Assembly (NCBI GenBank): GCA_013299055.1
Contig: JAAFKB010000010.1
Span: 1-59,423 of the forward strand
Source of the DNA: Sphaerotilus sp.
Lineage (GTDB): Bacteria; Pseudomonadota; Gammaproteobacteria; Burkholderiales; Burkholderiaceae_C
Length of the DNA: 59,423 nt
Direction of reading: 5' to 3'
Below the pieces are notes generated by a model. That model saw only the letters and a program-made list of their open reading frames with translations. It searched no databases and was not told the DNA's origin. The position numbers were made by a program, and so were the translations under genes. Below are positions 37,240 through 44,879 of this stretch, piece by piece. Within the stretch, counting starts at the first letter, position 1, and each line of letters begins with the position of its first letter.

Positions 37240-38418
37240 TCAGGCCATCGCCGCCTGGTTGCGCCCTTGTTGCTTGGCGCGGTAGAGCTGGTCGTCCGCC
37301 TGGCCGTACAGGGACTCGATGCTCAGCGCCCGCCAGTGCTGCTGGTCGCGCACCGGATCGACGGACACGACACCGGCCGAGACGGTGACGTGCATGTGGC
37401 AGCCCTCGCGCCCGGTGAAGGCGATGGCCTCGATGCCGGCGCGCACTTCCTCGACCACCCGCCAGGCACCCGCCCGATCGGTGCCCGGCAGACCCAGACA
37501 GAACTCCTCGCCGCCCATGCGCCCGAACACGTCGGACGCCCGGATGCGGCTGCGCACCGACGCGGCGAACTGGCGCAGCACCTGGTCACCGACGAGGTGG
37601 CCGTGCTGGTCGTTCACCTGCTTGAAGTGGTCGAGGTCGAACAGCACCAGCGCGATGGGCTGCTGGTCGCGCCGACAGCGTTCGAGCGCGTGGCCGAGCA
37701 TGGTCTGGGCGACGGTGCGGTTGTAGCAGCCGGTCAGGCCGTCGGTGGCGGCCAGGTGCTCCATCTGGCGGGCGGCCCGCTCCAGACACGCCAGCACGAA
37801 GCCGAACCCTGCCCCCACCGAGCTGATGAAGCCGGCCAGCAGCAGGAAGCCCTGCACCCAGCCTGGCTGGTCGAGACTGAGGTAGTTGCCAGGATCGACC
37901 TCGGCGTGGAGGGCACGCACCGCCAGGGCCATGCAGCACAGCGCCCACGTCACCGCCACCGTGCGCAGCGAGGTCTCGCCCGCGCGACCATGGCGCACCA
38001 GCACCACCAGCATCGGCACCACCTGCAGCGCCATCACCCCACTGCTCAGCGTGATCAGCCGCGGATACGTCGCCTGCGCCAGCACCGCACCCAACAGCAG
38101 CACCAGCCCCAGCGGCGTGAACAGCCACAGGGCCCCGGGCATCGTCCGCCCCAGCACGAAGCGCCAGATGGCCCGCGTGTAGCACGCCATGCCCGCCGTG
38201 ATGAGCGCATTGGTCAGCAGCACGCCTGGCACCACGGGCATCCACAGCCGCAGCGGAATCGCCACCAGTCCCAGCAGGATCAGCACGCTGCCGATCAGCC
38301 AGTCGCGCAGCGCGGGCTGCACCGCCAGCAAGGACCGGCGCGCCACCGCCAGGTCCAGCACCAGCATGGAATAGCCGATCAGCAACGCGATGAGGACGGT
38401 CGGGGTGTCGATGTGCAT
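37240..38418 (-). CDS. Membrane-bound GGDEF diguanylate cyclase
   Basis: 392 residues. About six to seven TM helices fill residues 8-215, followed by a GGDEF domain (about 225-385). The active site reads MGGEEF, and an intact inhibitory RxxD (RASD) lies five residues upstream, so feedback-inhibited cyclase activity is expected. FDLDHFKQVND is the metal/substrate motif. The ATG at 38418 begins MHIDTPTVLIALLIG; the frame upstream is non-coding. Confidence 0.92.
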   Translation of the reverse strand: MHIDTPTVLIALLIGYSMLVLDLAVARRSLLAVQPALRDWLIGSVLILLGLVAIPLRLWMPVVPGVLLTNALITAGMACYTRAIWRFVLGRTMPGALWLFTPLGLVLLLGAVLAQATYPRLITLSSGVMALQVVPMLVVLVRHGRAGETSLRTVAVTWALCCMALAVRALHAEVDPGNYLSLDQPGWVQGFLLLAGFISSVGAGFGFVLACLERAARQMEHLAATDGLTGCYNRTVAQTMLGHALERCRRDQQPIALVLFDLDHFKQVNDQHGHLVGDQVLRQFAASVRSRIRASDVFGRMGGEEFCLGLPGTDRAGAWRVVEEVRAGIEAIAFTGREGCHMHVTVSAGVVSVDPVRDQQHWRALSIESLYGQADDQLYRAKQQGRNQAAMA

Positions 38419-38572
38419 GGCGGGGCAGCGGAGATTCTTACTACAGAGTGCCAGTATGGGCCCGGGCGGGACCAGCCCGATTCGCCCCAGATGCAAAATA
38501 CGGTCCCCGATCCCACGGAATGCCGCGCCGCCCGGCGCCCGGCGCCGTCCCCGTCCGCTCCAGGAGCCCGCC

Positions 38573-39079
38573 ATGGCCGACGCGCCCGCCCCCACACCCT
38601 CCCGACTCGACACCGCACTCCTGCAGCTGCTGCGCAAGTGCCCGGTCGGCACGCTCGCCACCCTGGACGCGCAGGGTGCGCCGGCGGTGTCGCTGGTGCC
38701 CTTCGCGCTGGACGGGGACCGCGGTGACCTGGTCATCCTGATCAGTGCACTGGCTGCCCACACCGCCCAGCTGCAGGCCCACCCCCGCGCAGCCGTGCTG
38801 CTGCACGCCGATCCGCAGACCGCCGACAACGTCCACGCCCTGCCCCGCGTCAGCCTGGAGGTCGAGGCGGTCTGGCCCGAACCCGACACCGCCGACAGCG
38901 CACGGGCTGCGGCGGTGTACCTGGCGCGCCACCCGGCGGCGGCGCTGCTCACGCAGCTGCCGGATTTCCGCTGGGTACGGCTGCGGCTGCTGCGGGGGCG
39001 GCAGGTGGCGGGGTTCGGTGCGGCCCGCAGCGTGGACCGCCAGCACTTGCAAACCCTGATCTGCCTGACATCCGACTAA
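38573..39079 (+). CDS. Pyridoxamine-phosphate-oxidase-fold (HugZ/FMN-binding-like) protein
   Basis: 168 residues with a split-barrel FMN-binding pattern: CPVGTLATLDAQGAPAVSLVPFALD, LVILISALAAHTAQLQAHPRAAVLL and the late RWVRLRLLRGRQVAGFGAARSV. Related proteins are HugZ-type haem oxygenases or general flavin reductases; this one is shorter and lacks the C-terminal HugZ domain. AGGAG lies before the ATG at 38573. Substrate unknown. Confidence 0.82.
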   Translation: MADAPAPTPSRLDTALLQLLRKCPVGTLATLDAQGAPAVSLVPFALDGDRGDLVILISALAAHTAQLQAHPRAAVLLHADPQTADNVHALPRVSLEVEAVWPEPDTADSARAAAVYLARHPAAALLTQLPDFRWVRLRLLRGRQVAGFGAARSVDRQHLQTLICLTSD

Positions 39080-39156
39080 AGATGGTGGATTTAATTCGGG
39101 AATTCCTTCACAGTCGCACGGTGCAATTTCGCACTTAGCGACTGAGGACTGTGGCG

Positions 39157-39963
39157 ATGGACATGACTTCGATCCAGAACTTCCTGAGCACGACCGCTCT
39201 GGACCTGGGCATCAAGATCCTGGCGGCGATTGCCTTCTGGATCGTGGGCCGGTGGCTGATTGGCAAGGTGGTCGGACTCATCCAGGCGGGCATGAACCGC
39301 AACTCGATCGACCCGACGCTGACCAAATACCTCGGCTCGATCATCACGATCGCGCTGAACATCACCCTGGTGCTGGGCATCCTGGGCTACTTCGGCATCC
39401 AGACGACCTCGTTCGCGGCGATGCTGGCGGGCGCAGGCGTGGCGATCGGTGCAGCCTGGAGCGGCATGCTGGGCAACTTCGCGGCGGGCGCCTTCATGCT
39501 CGTGCTGCGGCCGTTCAAGGTCGGTGACTTCGTCAGCATCGGCGGCATGACCGGCACCATCCACGAACTCGGCCTGTTCGCCACCACCATCATCACGCCC
39601 GACAACGTCATGACCCTGGTCGGCAACGGCAAGGTCTTCGGTGACACGGTGCAGAACTTCTCCGCACTGCCCGCCCGCCGTGTCGAGCGCACCGCACAGC
39701 TCGCGCAAGGCGTCGACCCGCTGGACGCCATCGCCCGCCTGAAGGTGGCGATCGCCAAGATCCCCAACGTCGCCGCCAGTCCCGCTCCCGAAGTCCACCT
39801 GCTGGACTTCAAGCTCGAAGGCCCCGTGATCTCGGTGCGCCCGTACACGCACACCGACCACTACTGGCAGGTCTACTTCGACACCAACGAGGCCATCGTC
39901 AAGGTGTGCCAGGAAGCCGGATGGCCGGTGCCGGCGGCGCACCACAAGGTGGTGCAAGGCTGA
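39157..39963 (+). CDS. Small-conductance mechanosensitive channel (MscS family)
   Basis: 268 residues. Three TM helices at the N terminus (IKILAAIAFWIVGRWLIG, IITIALNITLVLGILGYFG and the pore-lining AAMLAGAGVAIGAAWSGMLGN with its Gly/Ala packing). The beta domain has FKVGDFVSIGGMTGTIHELGLFATTI and a C-terminal alpha/beta portion. It releases small solutes under osmotic downshock. The ATG at 39157 is best placed relative to GAGGA; GTG 39151 and ATG 39163 are alternatives. Confidence 0.93.
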   Translation: MDMTSIQNFLSTTALDLGIKILAAIAFWIVGRWLIGKVVGLIQAGMNRNSIDPTLTKYLGSIITIALNITLVLGILGYFGIQTTSFAAMLAGAGVAIGAAWSGMLGNFAAGAFMLVLRPFKVGDFVSIGGMTGTIHELGLFATTIITPDNVMTLVGNGKVFGDTVQNFSALPARRVERTAQLAQGVDPLDAIARLKVAIAKIPNVAASPAPEVHLLDFKLEGPVISVRPYTHTDHYWQVYFDTNEAIVKVCQEAGWPVPAAHHKVVQG

Positions 39964-40400
39964 GGCTGCCCCCGCACCACACGCCTTGCGACAGGGTGGC
40001 GCAATTTTCATGATGCAACGCAACATGGAATCCGGGAATACGCTACAATCGCGGCTGCTGTCTCTGACGCAACTGCCGCGACTGGCGATTGGCCTGAACC
40101 GCCACCCTACATCGCCTGGCAGCAACGACAACAGGCACAGCTGTTTCGTTCATCCCCTCTGACCTTCCTCTTTCCCCTCATCCCTCCGGCAGGCCTTTTC
40201 GGTCCTGCGGGGCTGCAGGCGCGGTCGGCGGCGATGCTGTTCGACCCGGGCGGGCTTTTTCTCCACCCCCTTGAAGCTGCGAGCGTGGCGCGTTGACGGA
40301 TGACGCCCCATGGACGCTTGCCCGCCATTGCGTTGTCGCACATCTTGTGCTGACGGCGCTAGCCTGAACGGCGCCCATCGACGGTGCCAGATGAGAACCC
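39964..40400. other. Long intergenic/leader region before the RhlE-like helicase
   Basis: 437 bases with no supported gene. After mscS a weak hairpin (TTGCG 39986-39990 / CGCAA 40000-40004, then TTTT) could be a terminator. A -10-like TACAAT lies at 40044-40049 with a poor -35. The next 350 bases are pyrimidine-rich in parts and contain GC-rich segments followed by TTTTT (about 40255), which could be a structured 5' leader. Confidence 0.4.
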
Positions 40401-41891
40401 ATGAGCTTTGATACCCTTGGCCTGAACGAAGTCCTGCTGAAGTCCCTGACCGATTCCGGTTACGAGACCCCGACCGAAGTCCAGGCACGCACCATTCCCG
40501 CCGCACTGGCCGGCTCCGACCTGCGCGTGTGCTCCAACACCGGCAGCGGCAAGACGGCTGCATTCGTCCTGCCCGCCCTGGAGCGTGTGCTGGCCGCCCG
40601 TGCCGACGCGGCTGCCCGCGGCGTCAAGGGCTTCCAGCCGAACAAGGGCCCCCGCGTCCTGATCCTGACCCCGACGCGGGAACTCGCGCTGCAGGTCTCC
40701 AAGGCCGCGATGACCTACGGTCGCCACGTCCAGGGCCTGCGCGTCGCCACCGTCGTCGGTGGTGTTCCCTACGGCGCCCAACTGGCTGCGCTGCGTGGCC
40801 AGCTCGACCTGCTGATCGCCACCCCCGGTCGCCTGATCGACCACCTCGACAGCGGCAAGGCCATCCTCGGCCAGGTCGAGCTGCTGGTGCTCGACGAAGC
40901 CGACCGCATGCTGGACATGGGCTTCATCGAGGACATCGAGCGCATCGCCGAATCGCTGCCCGCCGAGCGCCAGACCGTCATGGTCAGCGCCACCTTCGCC
41001 GGTCAGGTGGGCCGTCTGGCGGACCAGATCCTGAAGAACGACGCCCAGCGCATCGAAGTCGCCAACCACACCGACAACCACGCCAGCATCGAGCAGCAGC
41101 TCCTGTGGGCCGACAGCCTGGACCACAAGTCCGCGCTGCTGGAGCACATCCTGACCGACAAGGACATGCAGCAGGCGGTGATCTTCACCAGCACGCAGCG
41201 TGACGCCGACGACCTGGCCGCCCGCCTGTACGACCTCGGCCACGCGGTCGCGCCGCTGCACGGCGGCATGCCGCAAGGCCGCCGCACCCGCACGCTGATG
41301 GCCCTGCGCCGCGGCGAGCTGCGCATCCTGGTGGCCACCGACGTCGCCGCCCGCGGCATCGACGTGCCGACGATCAGCCACGTCATCAACTACGGCCTGC
41401 CGATGAAGGCAGAAGACTATGTGCACCGCATCGGCCGCACCGGCCGTGCCGGTCGCACCGGTCGCGCCATCACGCTGGCCGAGCGCCGTGACGTGTCGAT
41501 GATCCGCCGCATCCAGCAGTTCACCACCCGCGCCATCCCCATCGGCATCATCGAAGGTCTGGAGCCGTCGCGCCCCGCCCCCGAGATGTTCCCGAACCGT
41601 GGTCCGGTGCGTGAAGGTGGCCGTCCGCCGTTCCGCGGTGCCCCGGGCCGTGGTGCGCCTGGTGGTGGTTACCGCGGCGCCAGTGCCGGCTACGGTGCGC
41701 CGCGCTTCGACGGTCCGCGCCCGGACAGCCGCTTCGACGGCCCGCGTGGTGGCGATGCCCCGCGTTTCGACAACGACCGTGGTGCTCCGCGCAGTGCTCC
41801 CCGTTTTGACAACGACCGTGGTGGTCCGCGCAGCGGTGGCTTCGGTGCCGACCGCCCGGCCTTCCGTCCGCGCAGCAACGGTCCGCGCTGA
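40401..41891 (+). CDS. DEAD-box RNA helicase, RhlE-like
   Basis: 496 residues. Q motif and SNTGSGKTAAF, PTRELALQ, TPGRLIDHL, DEADRMLDMGF, SATFAG, then the second RecA domain ending HRIGRTGRA. The C-terminal tail after about 390 is low complexity with Arg/Gly/Asp/Phe repeats (RFDGPRPDS, RFDNDRG twice), typical of RNA-binding RGG-like tails that can promote condensate formation. Likely in RNA decay or cold adaptation. A strong intrinsic terminator follows. The ATG at 40401 is preceded by a weak GAG site. Confidence 0.93.
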   Translation: MSFDTLGLNEVLLKSLTDSGYETPTEVQARTIPAALAGSDLRVCSNTGSGKTAAFVLPALERVLAARADAAARGVKGFQPNKGPRVLILTPTRELALQVSKAAMTYGRHVQGLRVATVVGGVPYGAQLAALRGQLDLLIATPGRLIDHLDSGKAILGQVELLVLDEADRMLDMGFIEDIERIAESLPAERQTVMVSATFAGQVGRLADQILKNDAQRIEVANHTDNHASIEQQLLWADSLDHKSALLEHILTDKDMQQAVIFTSTQRDADDLAARLYDLGHAVAPLHGGMPQGRRTRTLMALRRGELRILVATDVAARGIDVPTISHVINYGLPMKAEDYVHRIGRTGRAGRTGRAITLAERRDVSMIRRIQQFTTRAIPIGIIEGLEPSRPAPEMFPNRGPVREGGRPPFRGAPGRGAPGGGYRGASAGYGAPRFDGPRPDSRFDGPRGGDAPRFDNDRGAPRSAPRFDNDRGGPRSGGFGADRPAFRPRSNGPR

Positions 41892-41920
41892 GTCTCAGCA
41901 GCTCCACGCCCCTCTCTGAA

Positions 41921-41946
41921 GCCGGTCCGCAAGGGCCGGCTTTTTT
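41921..41946 (+). terminator. Intrinsic terminator of the helicase gene
   Basis: GCCGGTCC / GGGCCGGC stem (8 pairs including one G-U) with a GCAA tetraloop, immediately followed by TTTTTT. It lies 30 bases after the helicase stop. The clearest rho-independent terminator in the window. Confidence 0.9.
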
Positions 41947-41964
41947 GTGGGCGTGGTGGGTGGG

Positions 41965-42249
41965 TCAGCGCCGGTGCCGGTGGTGCCCTTCACCGCCATC
42001 ATGCCGCTCCCAGCCACGGCGGCCGCGTTCCCACCGGTGCGGCGGTGGCTCGACCACCACCACCACCTCGCCCCTGCCGCCACCGTGCCCTCCGTGGCCG
42101 CGGTGCCCCGAGGCGGGCACGACCACGCAGCCCGACAACAGGCCAGCACCCAGCGCCAGCAGCACTGCACCCACACCACGCCACAGCGGTCGGTGGGACC
42201 AGTGCGTCGGAGAGGCGACGCACCTGGAAGGAGTGAAAAAGTCGGTCAT
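41965..42249 (-). CDS. Small His/Gly/Arg-rich lipoprotein
   Basis: 94 residues. An N-terminal stretch, then a hydrophobic segment ending in the lipobox LLSGC, a Gly/His-rich linker (SGHRGHGGHGG) and a basic tail rich in Arg/His/Trp. No known family. The His-rich composition could bind metal (inference). The ATG at 42249 is favoured; a GTG at 42261 is possible. Its reality rests on the lipobox; other frames are also open here. Confidence 0.5.
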   Translation of the reverse strand: MTDFFTPSRCVASPTHWSHRPLWRGVGAVLLALGAGLLSGCVVVPASGHRGHGGHGGGRGEVVVVVEPPPHRWERGRRGWERHDGGEGHHRHRR

Positions 42250-42338
42250 GGCAGTGGACACACATGGTGCGCGCAGAGTCGAACAGCAGCATTCAACGTG
42301 CAGTGCCCCCAGCGCGCCGACTGCCCAGGACCACGCCC

Positions 42339-42929
42339 TCAGCTCGCCAGGGTCCGGATCGGCTCCAGCGTCACCGCCACACCCGACGGCGTCACCTTGA
42401 GCACGCCCGGCCGCAGGCCCAGCCGTGACGCCTGGTCCAGCAGGCGCTGCTCCACCTGATGCACGACCAGACCGTCCAGCAACTCTGCCGCCAGCAGCCC
42501 GCCCCAGCGGTTCACGCTGGACGCCAGCAGGCTCGGCAGCCCCTCGATCGCCAGGTGCTCGTGCTGCACGCGGACCAGCCGCACCGTCGCGTCGGCCGGC
42601 TCGTAGCGCAGGCCGCTGCTGAACATCAGGTTGCCCTTGAACGTGCGCGCCGTGAGCAGGCGCTCCTGCACCCCCAGATCGAAGCCCAGCATCAGCCGGT
42701 CCTCCGCGGGCAGCAGCCGCAGCTTCGGCGCCGACAGCCGCACCTCGAACAGCTCCAGCACCCGCCGGTTCGCCGGAAAGCGCGTGGCCAGGGCGGCCAG
42801 GATCTGGCGTTCACTCACCGTGAACTCGCTTGGCACTGGCGTGGCGCAGCCCGTCCACACCCCGGACAACCCCAGCGCGGCCAGCATCACCCCACCACCC
42901 AGCATCCGCCGACGATCGACGATTCCCAT
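42339..42929 (-). CDS. DUF1439-type lipoprotein
   Basis: 196 residues. Signal with DRRRMLGGG near the N terminus and a lipobox WTGC. The mature part (EFTVSERQILAALATRFPANRRVLELFEVRLSAPKLRLLPAEDRLMLGFDL) is the typical DUF1439 opening, a lipid-binding-like beta fold. AAGGAG lies seven bases before the ATG at 42929. It is divergent from the TetR/RND operon. Confidence 0.85.
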   Translation of the reverse strand: MGIVDRRRMLGGGVMLAALGLSGVWTGCATPVPSEFTVSERQILAALATRFPANRRVLELFEVRLSAPKLRLLPAEDRLMLGFDLGVQERLLTARTFKGNLMFSSGLRYEPADATVRLVRVQHEHLAIEGLPSLLASSVNRWGGLLAAELLDGLVVHQVEQRLLDQASRLGLRPGVLKVTPSGVAVTLEPIRTLAS

Positions 42930-42978
42930 GTCCACACTCCTTGCGACAGTCCGGGGCGATTCTATGGACGGCCACCGG

Positions 42979-43023
42979 TTGACCGCCCTGGACAGGGGCA
43001 CTACATTACTGACCAGTTAGTCA
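42979..43023 (+). promoter_or_regulatory. Promoter and candidate TetR operator of the RND efflux operon
   Basis: -35 TTGACC (42979-42984), exactly 17 bases, -10 TACATT (43002-43007). An imperfect palindrome TGACCAGTTAGTCA (43010-43023) covers the expected transcription start. It lies 30 bases upstream of the TetR start codon, as expected for autorepression. Confidence 0.7.
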
Positions 43024-43053
43024 TTTAAGCATTCAATTCAAGCCTCCCCTGCC

Positions 43054-43728
43054 TTGCACCCTGAACACGCGCCCTCCCCCACGGCCCCCTCCCACCAGCG
43101 CCGCAAGGCCGAACGCCCGCAAGAGCTGATCGACGCGGCACTGAGCCTGTTCGTCGAAAAGGGGTTCGCCGCCACCCGCACCGACGAGGTGGCGGCGCGG
43201 GCCGGGGTTTCCAAGGGCACGCTCTATCTCTACTACCCCAGCAAGGAAGAGCTGCTCAAGGCCGTGATCGCCCAGCGCCTGTCGAGCCAGATCACCGAAG
43301 GGGCACGCCAGGTGGCCGAGCACACGGGGCCGTGCGCCGGGCTGCTGCTGGACGTGCTCGCCGCCTGGTGGGAGCGGGTGTACGACAGTGACGCCTCCGG
43401 GGTCTTCAAGCTCATCATCACCGAGGTCCGCAACTTCCCCGACATCGCCGCGTTCTACCTGCGCGAAGTGGTCGAACCCGGCGAGCAGCTCATCGGCCAG
43501 ATCGTGCAGCGCGGCATCGACCGCGGCGAATTCCGCACCGTCGATGTCCATGTCGTCGTGCATTCGCTGGTGATGCCGCTGGTGATGCTGTGTGTCCACA
43601 AGCATTCGCTGGGGGCCTGCGGCGGGATGGATGCGCTGGCCATGGACCCGCGCCGCTTCATCCGCCAGCACATCGCGCTGCTGCTGACCGGTCTGCTCAC
43701 CCCCGCTGCTCCCCTCGCCACGCCATGA
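43054..43728 (+). CDS. TetR-family transcriptional repressor of the efflux operon
   Basis: 224 residues from a TTG start. The helix-turn-helix is clear: RPQELIDAALSLFVEKGFAATRTDEVAARAGVSKGTLYLYYPSKEELLKAV at about 21-72, followed by an all-helical ligand domain. It should bind the palindrome overlapping its own promoter and be released by a pump substrate. No ATG lies in the N-terminal region, so TTG 43054 is the best start although no ribosome-binding site is seen. Its stop overlaps the next ATG. Confidence 0.9.
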   Translation: MHPEHAPSPTAPSHQRRKAERPQELIDAALSLFVEKGFAATRTDEVAARAGVSKGTLYLYYPSKEELLKAVIAQRLSSQITEGARQVAEHTGPCAGLLLDVLAAWWERVYDSDASGVFKLIITEVRNFPDIAAFYLREVVEPGEQLIGQIVQRGIDRGEFRTVDVHVVVHSLVMPLVMLCVHKHSLGACGGMDALAMDPRRFIRQHIALLLTGLLTPAAPLATP

Positions 43729-44864
43729 ACCGCACCACCAAGACCGTGATCGCCCTGCTCGTGCTCGCCAGCGCAGGGCTGGGATGGCGGCTGATCCAGA
43801 GCCGCAAGACCGCCGAGGCGGCATCCGTCCCCGCCGCGGCGGCCTCGGCTGCCGCACGACCCACCGCGCTGGACCTGCGCGACAGCGACCTCGTGACCGC
43901 CCGCTCGGCCACGCTGTCGCGCACGCTGGCCTTGTCGGGCAGCCTGCGTGCGGTCAACACGGCGCTGGTCAAGGCGAAGGTGGCGGGCGAGCTGCGCACG
44001 CTCGGCCCCCGCGAAGGGGACACGGTGCAGGCCGGCCAGACGGTCGGCGAGATCGACACCACCGAGTTCAGCCTGCGCGTGCAGCAGGCGCAGCAGCAGG
44101 CCGAAGCGGCCCGCGCCCAGGTGGACATCGCCCGGCGCCAGCTCGACAACAACCGTGCGCTGGTGGAACAGGGCTACATCTCCGCCACCGCGCTCGACAC
44201 CTCGGTGGCCAACCACGCCGCCGCCCAGGCCAGCCTGCAGGCCGCGCTGGCCAGCGCCGACATCGCCCGCAAGGCGCAGGCCGACACCGTGCTCAAGGCG
44301 CCGATCAGCGGCGTCGTCTCGCAGCGGCTGGCGCAGGCGGGCGAACGGGTGGCGGTCGATGCGCGGGTGCTGGAGATCGTGGACCTGACCCGGCTGGAGC
44401 TGGAAGCCGCCGTGCCCGCGGCGGACGCCGGGGGGCTGCGGCCGGGCGCCGTGGCCGAGCTGAGCATCGAGGGCATCGCCGAGCCGGTGCGCGCCCAGGT
44501 CGCCCGGCTCAACCCGACCACGCAGGCCGGCACCCGCGCCGTGCTGGCCTACCTGAGCGTGCAGCCGACCCCGGGCCTGCGCGCCGGCCTGTTCGCCCGC
44601 GGCACCGTGGCCCAGGACGAGCGCACCGCCTTGACGCTGCCGCTGTCGGCCGTGCGGCTGGACGATGCGCTGCCATATGTGGTGGTGCTCGACGGTCAGG
44701 CGCTGCGGCGGCGCACCGTGAAGACCGGCGCACGCGGGCTGGTGGAGCGGGTCGAGTCGATCGAGGTCATCGAGGGCCTGCGCGAGGGCGATCGCATCCT
44801 GCGCGGCAGCCTCGGCACCGTGCGCGACCACACCCCCGCCCGCCTCGTCGCGGCGGCACGCTGA
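43725..44864 (+). CDS. RND efflux periplasmic adaptor (membrane fusion protein)
   Basis: 379 residues. N-terminal TM anchor (VIALLVLASAGLGWRLI), barrel-sandwich lipoyl segments (VKAKVAGELRTLGPREGDTVQAGQTVGEID and VLKAPISGVVSQRLAQAGERV), a coiled-coil hairpin between them (QQAQQQAEAARAQVDIARRQLDNNRALVEQG) and a C-terminal beta-barrel. It links the inner-membrane pump to an outer-membrane channel such as the TolC-like protein encoded downstream. No lipobox. Confidence 0.92.
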   Translation: MNRTTKTVIALLVLASAGLGWRLIQSRKTAEAASVPAAAASAAARPTALDLRDSDLVTARSATLSRTLALSGSLRAVNTALVKAKVAGELRTLGPREGDTVQAGQTVGEIDTTEFSLRVQQAQQQAEAARAQVDIARRQLDNNRALVEQGYISATALDTSVANHAAAQASLQAALASADIARKAQADTVLKAPISGVVSQRLAQAGERVAVDARVLEIVDLTRLELEAAVPAADAGGLRPGAVAELSIEGIAEPVRAQVARLNPTTQAGTRAVLAYLSVQPTPGLRAGLFARGTVAQDERTALTLPLSAVRLDDALPYVVVLDGQALRRRTVKTGARGLVERVESIEVIEGLREGDRILRGSLGTVRDHTPARLVAAAR

Positions 44865-44879
44865 CCGGAGCCGCCCGCC

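Noticed and set aside
40230..40265. Intrinsic attenuator in the helicase leader (GC-rich run before TTTTT)
   Set aside because: I could not find a stem with an acceptable loop; left as part of the leader description.
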